Source of the DNA: Prevotella sp.
Lineage (GTDB): Bacteria > Bacteroidota > Bacteroidia > Bacteroidales > Bacteroidaceae
Assembly: GCA_017471245.1 (NCBI GenBank)
Contig: JAFUVB010000089.1
Coordinates: 1 to 39,488 of the forward strand
DNA length: 39,488 bases
Reading direction: 5' to 3'
The notes beneath the pieces were generated by a model. The model was not told the origin of the DNA. It did no database searches and saw only the letters and a program-made list of their open reading frames with translations. Every line of letters begins with the position of its first letter. The stretch's first letter is position 1. This document shows, in pieces, positions 8,037 to 16,290 of the stretch. The position numbers and the translations under genes were made by a program.

Positions 8037-9353
8037 ATGGCAAATTTAGTAGCGATAGTAGGACGTCCCAACGTGGGCAAGTCAACCTTGTTCAACCGCC
8101 TCACCAAGACACGCAGTGCGATTGTCAGCAGTGAAGCAGGCACCACTCGTGACCGTCAGTATGGAAAATGCGACTGGAACGGAAAAGAGTTCTCTGTCGT
8201 CGATACCGGCGGCTGGGTGGTCAACAGCGACGATATCTTCGAGGAAGAAATCCGCAAGCAGGTGATTGTCGCTACCGAAGAGGCCGACATCGTGCTGTTC
8301 CTTGTTGATGTGCTGAACGGACTTACCGATTGGGATGAAGACGTGGCTGCCATTTTGCGCCGCTCAAAGCTTCCTGTAATCCTCGTTGTCAACAAAGTGG
8401 ACAACAACAGTCAGCAATACGATTCCTACGAGTTCTATAAATTAGGACTTGGCGACCCCGTCTGCATCAGTGCCATATCAGGAAGCGGAACCGGCGAACT
8501 GCTTGATACCATCATCGATATGATGAAGGGCATCAACAACGATGACGATGTGGATGAGGATATCCCACGCTTTGCGGTTGTCGGGCGCCCTAACGTGGGC
8601 AAGAGCAGTATCATCAACGCCTTCATTGGCGAGGATCGCCATATCGTGACCGAGATAGCCGGAACCACGCGCGACAGCATCTATACACGCTATAATAAGT
8701 TCGGGTTCGACTTCTACCTTGTCGACACGGCCGGCATCCGCCGAAAGAACAAGGTGACCGAGGATCTGGAGTTCTACAGCGTGATGCGTTCCATCCGCGC
8801 TATTGAAAACAGCGATGTCTGTATTCTGATGATCGACGCCACCCGTGGCATCGAAGGCCAGGATATGAACATCTTCCAGTTGATTCAGAAGAACAACAAG
8901 TCGCTTGTCGTTGTCGTGAACAAATGGGATCTTGTGGAAGACAAGAGCCAGAAAGCCATCACCTTCTTCGAGGATGCCATCCGCAAACGCATGGCTCCGT
9001 TCACCGATTTCCCCATTATCTTTGCATCCGCGTTGACCAAACAACGCATCTTCAAGGTGTTGGAGACAGCAAAACAGGTGTATGACAGCCGCAAGGCAAA
9101 GATTGGTACCACAAAGCTGAACGAAGTGATGCTGCCGCTCATCGAGGCCACTCCGCCGCCATCAATCAAGGGAAAGTACATCAAGATTAAATATTGTTCA
9201 CAGCTTCCCAACACGCAGATTCCTTCGTTTGTGTTCTATGCCAACCTTCCGCAGTATGTCAAGGATCCGTATAAGCGTTTCTTGGAGAACAAAATTCGCG
9301 AGAACTGGCAGCTTACAGGCTCACCGATCAATATCTTCATCCGTCAGAAATAA
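8037..9353 (+). CDS. der: Ribosome biogenesis GTPase Der (EngA)
   Basis: 438 residues with two tandem GTPase domains, unique to Der: [12 protein letters not shown] (9-20), DTGGW and NKVD in the first; [14 protein letters not shown] near 182, DTAGIRRK and NKWD in the second. A C-terminal KH-like domain ([19 protein letters not shown]) follows. Der is needed for 50S assembly. It sits 21 bp after era, and its TAA is followed at once by the next gene, so era, der and the lipoprotein gene form one operon. Confidence 0.97.
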   Translation: MANLVAIVGRPNVGKSTLFNRLTKTRSAIVSSEAGTTRDRQYGKCDWNGKEFSVVDTGGWVVNSDDIFEEEIRKQVIVATEEADIVLFLVDVLNGLTDWDEDVAAILRRSKLPVILVVNKVDNNSQQYDSYEFYKLGLGDPVCISAISGSGTGELLDTIIDMMKGINNDDDVDEDIPRFAVVGRPNVGKSSIINAFIGEDRHIVTEIAGTTRDSIYTRYNKFGFDFYLVDTAGIRRKNKVTEDLEFYSVMRSIRAIENSDVCILMIDATRGIEGQDMNIFQLIQKNNKSLVVVVNKWDLVEDKSQKAITFFEDAIRKRMAPFTDFPIIFASALTKQRIFKVLETAKQVYDSRKAKIGTTKLNEVMLPLIEATPPPSIKGKYIKIKYCSQLPNTQIPSFVFYANLPQYVKDPYKRFLENKIRENWQLTGSPINIFIRQK

Positions 9354-9359
9354 GTGTGC

Positions 9360-9755
9360 GTGCGTAAACTGATCACCATTACCATCTGCTTTGTCATTGC
9401 TGCCATCATCGCATGTTCGCGTGACAAGAAAACGGATTTCGCAGCAGCGAAAGCCGCCAAGGAATACTACGACCTATTGTTGCGCGAAGACTATAATGGA
9501 TTTGTAGAAGGCATGAACATGCCGGAGCGCATCCCCGACAGCTATCGCGAACAATTGGTCGACAATGCCCGTATGTTTGTGGGCGAAGTAGGGCAGGAGC
9601 GCCAAGGCATTCGCGAGGTGCGCGTGGTGAATTGCGTAAACGACAGTGCCATGCTCAGCGCCAATGCCTTCCTCATGATTTGCTTTGGCGACAGCACCAT
9701 TGAGGAAGTGGTTGTGCCGATGGTGAAAAGGGGCAAGAAGTGGTACATGAAATAG
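9360..9755 (+). CDS. Small lipoprotein of unknown function
   Basis: 131 residues with GTG as start. There is no ATG near: TAA of der (9351-9353) is in frame, leaving GTG 9354 or GTG 9360. The second gives a clean lipoprotein signal, Met-Arg-Lys, a hydrophobic run, then Ala-Ile-Ile-Ala-Cys with Cys19 as lipidation site. The mature part starts SRDKKTDFAAAKAAKEYYDLLLREDY and ends in alternating strands (VVPMVKRGKKWYMK). That resembles the NTF2-like DUF4878 type seen in Bacteroidetes lipoproteins, a tentative match. It is cotranscribed with der. Its 3' end forms half of an inverted repeat with the convergent gene. Confidence 0.75.
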   Translation: MRKLITITICFVIAAIIACSRDKKTDFAAAKAAKEYYDLLLREDYNGFVEGMNMPERIPDSYREQLVDNARMFVGEVGQERQGIREVRVVNCVNDSAMLSANAFLMICFGDSTIEEVVVPMVKRGKKWYMK

Positions 9756-9776
9756 TGTCGGCCTACTATTTCATGT
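9745..9776. terminator. Bidirectional hairpin formed by two convergent gene ends
   Basis: ACATGAAATAGT (9745-9756) is perfectly complementary to 9765-9776, with an 8-nt loop. Each arm encodes the final Met-Lys-stop of one gene, so both transcripts can form the hairpin. There is no T-run. Confidence 0.6.
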
Positions 9777-10533
9777 GAGCCATCTCCTCTTCTTTAACTT
9801 TCTTGAACAGGTCGCTTGCAAAGATGAAGTCGTTGAGCTTCTGGTTTGTGGAAGTCATGATCTGGTCTTTGTTCCCCGTCCATGCTGCCGTGCCTTTATA
9901 GATGAAGATGATGTTTTCTCCGATTCCCATCACCGAGTTCATGTCGTGCGTGTTGATGATGGTGGTGATTTGCATGTCCTCAGTGATGCCGTGAAGCAGC
10001 TCATCTATGACGAGCGATGTCTTCGGATCGAGTCCTGAGTTAGGCTCATCGCAGAAGAGATACTTCGGTTCGAGAGCTATGGCGCGGGCAATCGCCACGC
10101 GCTTCTGCATTCCTCCTGAAATCTCGCCGGGGAATTTGCTGCCCGCATCCTTCAGGTTCACTCGGTCGAGGCATTCCTGAGCGCGTCGTTGCCGGTCGCG
10201 CAGGTTCTTGGATGAAAACATGTCGAGCGGGAACATCACATTCTCTAACACGGTCATGGAATCGAAAAGAGCGGCACTCTGGAATATCATTCCCATTTCT
10301 CTTCTGAGCATCACCTTCTCTCGCTTGGTCATTGCCACGAAATCGCGCCCGTCGTAGAGTATTTCCCCTTGCGTGGGTTCCAATAGTCCCACGATGTTCT
10401 TCATCAGGACAGTCTTTCCCGAACCGCTCTGCCCGATGATGAGGTTTGTCTTTCCGTTCTCGAATACTGCATTGATGTCTTGCAGCACCTCCTTGTCTTC
10501 GAAGGATTTATAGAGATGTTTAATTTCAATCAT
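9766..10533 (-). CDS. mlaF: ABC transporter ATP-binding protein, MlaF-like
   Basis: 255 residues. Walker A GQSGSGKT (34-41), Q-loop FQSAALFDSMTVLENV, signature EISGGMQKR (137-145), Walker B YLFCDEPNSGLDP (158-170) and switch His196 are all present. The SGGM(Q/K)KRVA signature with DEPxSGLDP is typical of MlaF-type ATPases for lipid transport across the envelope. The true start is ATG at 10533 (MIEIKHLYKSF). The longer frame upstream reads through the permease gene in another frame. The ATG overlaps the permease TGA (ATGA), so the two are translationally coupled. No MlaD-type substrate-binding gene follows, so the set is incomplete here. Confidence 0.92.
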   Translation of the reverse strand: MIEIKHLYKSFEDKEVLQDINAVFENGKTNLIIGQSGSGKTVLMKNIVGLLEPTQGEILYDGRDFVAMTKREKVMLRREMGMIFQSAALFDSMTVLENVMFPLDMFSSKNLRDRQRRAQECLDRVNLKDAGSKFPGEISGGMQKRVAIARAIALEPKYLFCDEPNSGLDPKTSLVIDELLHGITEDMQITTIINTHDMNSVMGIGENIIFIYKGTAAWTGNKDQIMTSTNQKLNDFIFASDLFKKVKEEEMAHMK

Positions 10534-11285
10534 GACAGCAACTGTGTTAGGAATACATCGGTGAACAGGATGAGCACGCTGCTCGTCACCACGGCATTGG
10601 TGCTTGCTTCTCCCACTTCCACGCTTCCGCCTTCCACGGTGTAGCCACAATAGCTGGAAACACTGCTGATGATGAAGGCGAAGACCAGGCTCTTGATGAT
10701 GCTCATCCACAGGAACCACGGCACGAAATCGTGGGTAAGCCCCAGCGTGAGGTCTTCGGGCGGCATCAGGTGTCCGATATACGATGTGGCATAGGCACCG
10801 ATAATACCCATTGCCGATGAGAAGATGACGAGGAAAGGCATCATCGTTACCATGCCCAGAATCTTGGGCAGGATGAGATATTCGGCAGAGTTCACGCCCA
10901 TGATCTCCAATGCGTCAATCTGCTGTGTCACGCGCATGGTTCCGAGTTCTGATGCAATGTTCGATCCCACCTTGCCTGCGAGAATCAGACACATGATACT
11001 GCTCGAGAACTCCAGCAACATTATCTCGCGTGTGGTGTAGCCAGCTACCCAGCGGGGCATCCACGGACTCTCTATGTTTACTTTCATCTGAATACATATC
11101 ACTGCCCCGATGAAGAACGATATGAGCAGCACGATGCCGATGGAGTCTACGCCCAGTGCCTGCATCTCCTTCACATATTTCTTCATGAACATGCGCATGC
11201 GCTCGGGCGCAGAGAATGTGCGCCCCATCAGCAGCAGGTATTTGCCGAAAGCGTAAAGCCATTTATATACGAGGGTATGCTTCAT
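10530..11285 (-). CDS. mlaE: MlaE-family lipid ABC transporter permease
   Basis: 251 residues, normal for MlaE, with about five transmembrane segments. Family motifs include GVDSIGIVLLISFFIGAVI, the central AGKVGSNIASELGTMRVTQQIDALEIMGV, and PRILG-like LPKILGMVTMMPFL. MlaE is the membrane core of the MlaFEDB-type system that moves phospholipids between the inner and outer membranes. It overlaps the ATPase gene by 4 bp. A 21-bp tandem repeat tract lies immediately upstream of its start, and no promoter box could be recognised there. Confidence 0.93.
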   Translation of the reverse strand: MKHTLVYKWLYAFGKYLLLMGRTFSAPERMRMFMKKYVKEMQALGVDSIGIVLLISFFIGAVICIQMKVNIESPWMPRWVAGYTTREIMLLEFSSSIMCLILAGKVGSNIASELGTMRVTQQIDALEIMGVNSAEYLILPKILGMVTMMPFLVIFSSAMGIIGAYATSYIGHLMPPEDLTLGLTHDFVPWFLWMSIIKSLVFAFIISSVSSYCGYTVEGGSVEVGEASTNAVVTSSVLILFTDVFLTQLLS

Positions 11286-11290
11286 TTCAG

Positions 11291-11409
11291 TTCACAGTTC
11301 ATGGTTCTCAGTTCTTTGTTCATGGTTCTCAGTTCTTTGTTTATAGTTCTCAGTTCTTTGTTTATAGTTCTCAGTTCTTTGTTTATAGTTCTCAGCTCAT
11401 TGTTATGGT
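11291..11409. repeat. Heptamer-based 21-bp tandem repeat
   Basis: The unit TTCTCAGTTCTTTGTTTATAG starts at 11305, 11326, 11347 and 11368, with degenerate copies on both sides. Each unit is three heptamers of the form TTnnnnG, so the basic period is 7 bp. It fills the spacer between mlaE and the upstream gene on the minus strand. Frames on the plus strand only spell out the repeat. Confidence 0.9.
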
Positions 11410-11416
11410 TCAGCGT

Positions 11417-12754
11417 TCATGGCTTTTCTCTCTGCGCCTTTAGCTTCTCTATCAAGAACTTGGATGCCCTGTTGCATACCCGGTAGATGTTCTGTGAGAA
11501 TCCGTGGTCGAAAGCTTCAAGTTCATCGTATTCGCTGCCCGGCCATATCTCGTGGAAACGCTCTCCGTAGCTGAACGGCACCACGCGGTCGCCAGTGCCG
11601 TGGATGACTAAAGCCGGACCGTGGTAACGTGCAGCGGTGCTATAGATGGGTAGCCGCTGTGAGGTGAGTATGTAGTCGCGTCCCAGTTTCAATCCGCCCC
11701 ACATCTCGATATATTCCGGCGGGTCGAGCGGATCACCCTCGCTCATTCTTCCCATGATGGATCCGCGAATGGCATCTTCGCGAAGAACGCCTGCCGGAGC
11801 GAGCAGCACCACGGCATCAACGTCGCCTTCTTCCAGTTCACCTGCTGTCATGGCGGCAACCACGCCACCTTGCGAGTGTCCCACCACGGCGATGCCGTCA
11901 ACATATCTCAGGTCGCGCACGTATTCAATCACCTTCGCCGCGTCCTGTATCTCGTTGGGAACGGTCATGTGCTGGAAATCGCCTTCGCTCTTGCCGTGTC
12001 CGTTGAAGTCGAAGCGGATGCTGGCGATGCCGTGCTCAGAGAGCGAGTCGGCAATCAGGTCGAACATCGGTCCCTCTTTCCTTCCGCCGAAACCGTGCAT
12101 CAGCACCACCATGGGGCATTTCTGTCCCTGTTCAAGCTGCGGCTTCTGGATAACGGCATCTAGCTTGCCCTTGCCGCCGTCGATGGTCAGGTGCTCCTTC
12201 ACGGCGTTGATAGCCTTCTTGGGTGCAATGCGCTCCATCATGGTGCGCTCCAGCTTGTCCGACAGCACGGTGCTGAGCATCACTTTCCCCTCAGGGTCGA
12301 TGAGATACATCGACGGAATCCACTTAATGCCGTAGGCGCTGGCAATCTCCGAGTCGCGCATGCGCTTCAGTTCGCTCACCTGCGTATAGGGAATGTCGTA
12401 TTTCTCGATGGCATTCTTCCAGTTGTCGGCATTATCGTCGAATGAAACACCGATGAACTCCACGCCTAACGGATGGAATTTCTCGTAGATGCGCCTTATG
12501 TTGGGAATATCCTTACGGCAGTCGGAGCACCACGATGCCCAGAAATCAATCACCACATACTTGCCTTTTGCCAGTTTGCTGAACTTCACTTTCTTGCCCT
12601 GCGGGGTTTTCAGTTGGAAGTCGGGAGCGGGAGTGCCGGCTTTCAGCAGTTCCGTTGCATACTTCGTGTCGGCATCTTTCATTTGTGGCTGTGCTGCCAT
12701 CTGCATTGAGAAAAGCAACAGCCAAGCGGTTATGAGTCGGAATTTGTTCATCAT
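11417..12754 (-). CDS. Secreted thioredoxin-like / feruloyl-esterase-like fusion protein
   Basis: 445 residues. A signal peptide (about 1-21) is followed by a TlpA/AhpC-type thioredoxin domain (about 35-180) with active site WCSDC (Cys76, Cys79) and cis-Pro147. An alpha/beta hydrolase domain (about 195-440) has oxyanion-side HGFGGRKEG, nucleophile Ser294 in GHSQGG, Asp389 in HGTGDRVVP and His417 in FDHGF. The hydrolase part (IASIRFDFNGHGKSEGDF, MTVPNEIQDA) looks like cinnamoyl/feruloyl esterases of the Est1E/LJ0536 type. Thioredoxin-hydrolase fusion is unusual; its location is probably periplasmic. The stop codon lies at the edge of the 21-bp repeat tract. Start ATG 12754 or the ATG directly after it. 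Confidence 0.85.
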   Translation of the reverse strand: MMNKFRLITAWLLLFSMQMAAQPQMKDADTKYATELLKAGTPAPDFQLKTPQGKKVKFSKLAKGKYVVIDFWASWCSDCRKDIPNIRRIYEKFHPLGVEFIGVSFDDNADNWKNAIEKYDIPYTQVSELKRMRDSEIASAYGIKWIPSMYLIDPEGKVMLSTVLSDKLERTMMERIAPKKAINAVKEHLTIDGGKGKLDAVIQKPQLEQGQKCPMVVLMHGFGGRKEGPMFDLIADSLSEHGIASIRFDFNGHGKSEGDFQHMTVPNEIQDAAKVIEYVRDLRYVDGIAVVGHSQGGVVAAMTAGELEEGDVDAVVLLAPAGVLREDAIRGSIMGRMSEGDPLDPPEYIEMWGGLKLGRDYILTSQRLPIYSTAARYHGPALVIHGTGDRVVPFSYGERFHEIWPGSEYDELEAFDHGFSQNIYRVCNRASKFLIEKLKAQREKP

Positions 12755-12773
12755 CAGTGTATGGTTTAAAAGT

Positions 12774-13952
12774 TTAACGAATATCGCCCGTAGCTATTTT
12801 GTTCCAAACATCACGGTGCTCAAAACTAATTGCAGTGTCATTTTCTAATAGTTTTACATATTCTGGTAATACTAATGCCGGGTTAGTCAGCAGGCGGAGA
12901 TAATACTTTATTGTTGGTATAACGCCATTTATAATCATTTGAGTTCCGAGCAGTCGTTTGACATTTTCAGCTTCTTCCAAAACATCCTGTGATGGTTCAT
13001 GCTGGTGGTTCGTTGTTAATATATAATAACGGTCAACACGGCTTCCTCTGATTTTCTGTTTTGCGCTGTCTACAATAGCCTTGTTTATAGGAATTTGGTG
13101 TTTCACTTCTAACGCTTCGAATGGAGTGCTATCTTCATTTAGTATTTCGATGTCACCAATAGAACCTGTTTGCGCGTCTGCTGCAGAATGCGCTTCCAAT
13201 GCTTTAAGGTGTTTATTCTTGTATCTTTGAAGTTCTGTTATTAAAACAGAATAGATGGCGTGCAATGCCAGCACTGGAAGCCTGGATGCACCTTTCGAAT
13301 CTTTATACTTATAAAAGAAGTGAGTTTCAAAAAGCTGTGAAATCAAGATTACGTCTTGAATATTTGGGGTAGCCAAGATGATTTTGCTCTCCTCTCTCAA
13401 CTCGATTCTTCTAAGCAATAATAATGCAAGTGCAAATAAAGCACTTTCAGGTTTATTTTCGGCTTGGTCGTATACCGTAAGAAATGAATCCTTTATGGAA
13501 CCAATATTTTCATCATACGTAAGTGTATAAGGCTTTGGCCGCTCGAAAGTTCGTGTTTGCCACCCGGATTTTGCCCCATGAAACTCGTGTCGTTCCATCC
13601 ATGGATATACAATCTTTTCAGAAACGACGCGGAAATTGAAACCAGCAGGCCTGTCTGTTAATTTTTGAATCTGTTTTTGATGATATCTGATATCTACATT
13701 TCCTAAATAAACAGATTTTATGGCTAATCCTGTTATGATATTCAAATAGCCAGTAGAGGCTTTTTCACATTGTCTTGCAATGTCTTCAATTGCATCAATA
13801 AACTCCTGACTTAAATGGTCAGCAACAAACAGAGGCATACCTTTTTCCTTTCTGAAAAAATAGTCCTCGGCCATCTGGTAGGCTTCGTTCAGTTTACTAT
13901 TTATTCTTTCTTCCAGATCTTTTGGACTGTTGTCGATTATTGTCTTAGCCAT
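12774..13952 (-). CDS. Putative type II restriction endonuclease
   Basis: 392 residues. The assignment rests on its position: it overlaps the 3' end of a cytosine-5 methyltransferase gene by 8 bp on the same strand. It also has a plausible PD-(D/E)xK core, GDIEI with Asp267 followed by FEALEVKH with Glu282-x-Lys284, in a beta-strand context. The N-terminus (STGYLNIITGLAIKS, VDIRYHQKQIQ) faintly recalls SacI-family endonucleases, a guess that needs a profile search. Base composition is clearly more AT-rich than the surrounding core genes, as is usual for acquired restriction genes. The next gene downstream starts after 19 bp but is unrelated. Confidence 0.7.
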   Translation of the reverse strand: MAKTIIDNSPKDLEERINSKLNEAYQMAEDYFFRKEKGMPLFVADHLSQEFIDAIEDIARQCEKASTGYLNIITGLAIKSVYLGNVDIRYHQKQIQKLTDRPAGFNFRVVSEKIVYPWMERHEFHGAKSGWQTRTFERPKPYTLTYDENIGSIKDSFLTVYDQAENKPESALFALALLLLRRIELREESKIILATPNIQDVILISQLFETHFFYKYKDSKGASRLPVLALHAIYSVLITELQRYKNKHLKALEAHSAADAQTGSIGDIEILNEDSTPFEALEVKHQIPINKAIVDSAKQKIRGSRVDRYYILTTNHQHEPSQDVLEEAENVKRLLGTQMIINGVIPTIKYYLRLLTNPALVLPEYVKLLENDTAISFEHRDVWNKIATGDIR

Positions 13953-15747
13953 ACTTCTGTTCTTTTACTATAAAATTCATTTGTTTATCGTAGGGGAGTG
14001 CAAACGGATATGCAACCATGTATACGCCGTGGGGGATTGCAATATTGGTTTCGTGGCATCTTATGTCATAGCGAAATGTGCGAAGCCTGCGAGCCAATTC
14101 CACGAAGCTGTCCGCCTTGAATTTATCTTTCCACATATCTGTCAATTGCTGTTTGGGAAAGTATACGGAACAATGATTAAAATCCATGTGGTACTTTGCA
14201 AACTGAAACGCAGGTAAGTCTGTCATAATTATGAAATCCTCGATTTCAAAAATTGGGTGCGGTTCTGTAAAGTGTCCGTAGAGTTCAATGAGCGAGTGAT
14301 ATTTGCTACAGTGTTTCACCCATAAGTCTACAGCGTTCCACATCGTCTGTATATCTTGTTCGTAAGTTCCACGCACAATGACTTTGAGAGGGATTCTCTG
14401 AGTTTTGTTTATATCATTAAAGATGGATAAATACAGAATGGCTTCTATTTTATCAGAAGAATCGCATTTCACATCTATTATTACACTGCCGTCAGAAACA
14501 TTTGAAACTTTCATGTTTGGCTTCATAATAATAGATGTCGGACACACGTAAGCTTCAAACTCTTTGGGGGCGAAACTGTGTATGATGTTCAGGTTCTTTT
14601 TGCTCTGTTCTGCCACGTATGTATGAAGGGCTTTCGTCTTTTTCGCTTTCAATCCTTTGCGCTTGTCAAAAGAAAGAATATAATCAGAGCTAAGATACTC
14701 GATTCCTGATGCAATGCCAAAAATTTGCTCTTTTATTGCCAATGCCAGATAGTAGGCTATTTTGGGGCAAACAGAATTCCCTATCTGCCTTATTTGGGCA
14801 GATCGGTCGCCATAGAATGCATGCTCGTCAGGAAATCCTTGGATTCGCTTATATTCAGAAACCGTGAGGTATCTGTTATCCCAATGAAGAGGACCTGTAT
14901 ACTTCCCAGGAGATGCAATGAGCGTCTTGACAGGTGCGTCTGGATTTGCTTTATATAAGAAGTCAGAAAACCTTGATCTGTATGCGAAAATGGGTTCGGG
15001 GTAGCCACGTTTGGCCGTGAAATGCAAGTAGTTGCTGCCAGGCGGTACCAGTGGAAGCAGTTCTGAATAGCGCCCACCGTCAAATCGTGTCTGCATTCTG
15101 TCTTGTTCCGTGAAAGGCAAGTCAGCAATATAATCTCCAACTTTTATGTATGCTTTTTGTTCCTTACTGTCTGGTCCATAAATGGGGCGTGGGAATAGAA
15201 AATCGTGATCAAGTTTGTGACCGACAATAAACATGCGTTCACGTTGCTGAGGAACGCCATAGTCCTCGGCATCAAGAATTCTGTAATTCAGTCGATAGCC
15301 TAATTCTTTGAATGCATTAACGATATCCTGAAAGTCTTTGCCTTTGTTAGTACCTAAAATACCCCTTACGTTTTCAAAAAGGAATGCTTTGGGCTTCAAG
15401 TATTCTACTACTTTGCAGTAGCTCTTAAACAAGTTCCCTCTTTCGTCTAATTTCCCTGCAGCGCCTCCTGCTCTTCTTCCTGATGCAGAGAAGGACTGGC
15501 AAGGCGGTCCTCCAATAATAAGGTCAACGTTGCCGGGTAGCTTGTTTAAGTCAAGGTTGTTAATATCACACTCCTCTACAACGAGACTTTTCGATAGGGT
15601 GATTCCCTTATTGCGTCTTAATGTCTCGCAGCATTCATGGTTGAAATCTGTGGCGAAAAGAATCTGGAAACCAGCTTTTTCAAAACCTATATCCAGTCCT
15701 CCACCACCCGAAAACAGACTGAGGGTGCGTATTTGCTCCTTTTGCAT
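13945..15747 (-). CDS. DNA cytosine-5 methyltransferase with long C-terminal extension
   Basis: 600 residues from ATG 15747. Conserved motifs: I LSLFSGGGGLDIGFEKAGF, IV GGPPCQSFSASGRR with catalytic Cys83, VI ENVRG (125-129), VIII QRERMFIVG, and X IGNSVCPKIAYYLA near 322-335. The target-recognition region lies between motifs VIII and X. About 255 residues follow motif X, where most such enzymes end. This tail has no motif I recognise and may be a fused domain. A GTG 15 bp upstream is also in frame, but it would lie almost on the predicted transcription start, so ATG 15747 is preferred. With the downstream gene it forms a restriction-modification operon. AT-rich and probably transferred. Confidence 0.92.
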   Translation of the reverse strand: MQKEQIRTLSLFSGGGGLDIGFEKAGFQILFATDFNHECCETLRRNKGITLSKSLVVEECDINNLDLNKLPGNVDLIIGGPPCQSFSASGRRAGGAAGKLDERGNLFKSYCKVVEYLKPKAFLFENVRGILGTNKGKDFQDIVNAFKELGYRLNYRILDAEDYGVPQQRERMFIVGHKLDHDFLFPRPIYGPDSKEQKAYIKVGDYIADLPFTEQDRMQTRFDGGRYSELLPLVPPGSNYLHFTAKRGYPEPIFAYRSRFSDFLYKANPDAPVKTLIASPGKYTGPLHWDNRYLTVSEYKRIQGFPDEHAFYGDRSAQIRQIGNSVCPKIAYYLALAIKEQIFGIASGIEYLSSDYILSFDKRKGLKAKKTKALHTYVAEQSKKNLNIIHSFAPKEFEAYVCPTSIIMKPNMKVSNVSDGSVIIDVKCDSSDKIEAILYLSIFNDINKTQRIPLKVIVRGTYEQDIQTMWNAVDLWVKHCSKYHSLIELYGHFTEPHPIFEIEDFIIMTDLPAFQFAKYHMDFNHCSVYFPKQQLTDMWKDKFKADSFVELARRLRTFRYDIRCHETNIAIPHGVYMVAYPFALPYDKQMNFIVKEQKYG

Positions 15748-15772
15748 GTTTCTAATATTCACGTTTGTTTTG

Positions 15773-15780
15773 CAAAGTTA
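15773..15780 (-). promoter_or_regulatory. Promoter -7 box of restriction-modification operon
   Basis: On the minus strand TAACTTTG matches the consensus exactly. TTTG lies 23 bp further upstream (15804-15807), slightly too far. The transcript would start near 15766, favouring ATG 15747 as methyltransferase start. Beyond it (15810-16030) I see no gene or clear structure. Confidence 0.65.
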
Positions 15781-16036
15781 CGAAGTTTTTTTCTAAATAC
15801 ATACAAAGCTTTGCATTTTTGCATTATTTTAAAAAACAAAGTCTACTATGAGCAAGCCGACCTTGCGATTGCTATTGACCTTTAACCATTGAACTTTAAG
15901 AAATGCCCCTTTTAAGTGCAAGGCATAGGTCTTTTTAATTCCCCCACACAGAAATAGGTTGAAATGTATTTTGAAACACCTTCTTTGCATGCCCCGTAGT
16001 GCCGTTTTCGTTCCCCCGAACCGCCGCAATGGAAAA

Positions 16037-16124
16037 GTAAATCAAATTGATTTGCTGAGTAAATTAAATTGATTTGAAAAGTAAATTAAATTGATTTGCG
16101 CGGTAAATTAAATTGATTTGCTGA
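16037..16124. repeat. Four-copy 22-bp repeat array, copy A
   Basis: Units start at 16037, 16059, 16081 and 16103. Each has an 18-bp near-palindromic AT-rich core (GTAAATTAAATTGATTTG, first copy with C for T) and a 4-bp spacer (CTGA, AAAA, CGCG, CTGA). A related array with the same period is at 38889-38976. Confidence 0.92.
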
Positions 16125-16163
16125 AGCAGAATGTCTCCGCGGAGCATGAAAACCGCCATAATG

Positions 16164-16290
16164 GAAGCAAGAAGCAAGAGGCAAGAAGCAAGAGAATAGA
16201 ACTCTGATATAGGCATAATATAGAGCGTTGTATCACAGAACATATCTCTTGCCTCTTGCCTCTTGCTTCTTGCCTCTTGCTTCTTGCCTC
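16164..16290. repeat. Inverted arms made of heptamer repeats
   Basis: GCAAGAA/GCAAGAG heptamers at 16164-16194 face the complementary CTCTTGC/TTCTTGC heptamers at 16246-16290 across a 51-nt loop. The right arm runs into the flippase stop codon, so flippase mRNA can fold into a long 3' hairpin, a possible terminator or stabiliser. Confidence 0.85.

Noticed and set aside
10534-10719. Upstream extension of the MlaF-like frame
   Set aside because: It lies inside the permease gene in another frame; the ATGA overlap at 10530-10533 and the MIEIK start fit the family.
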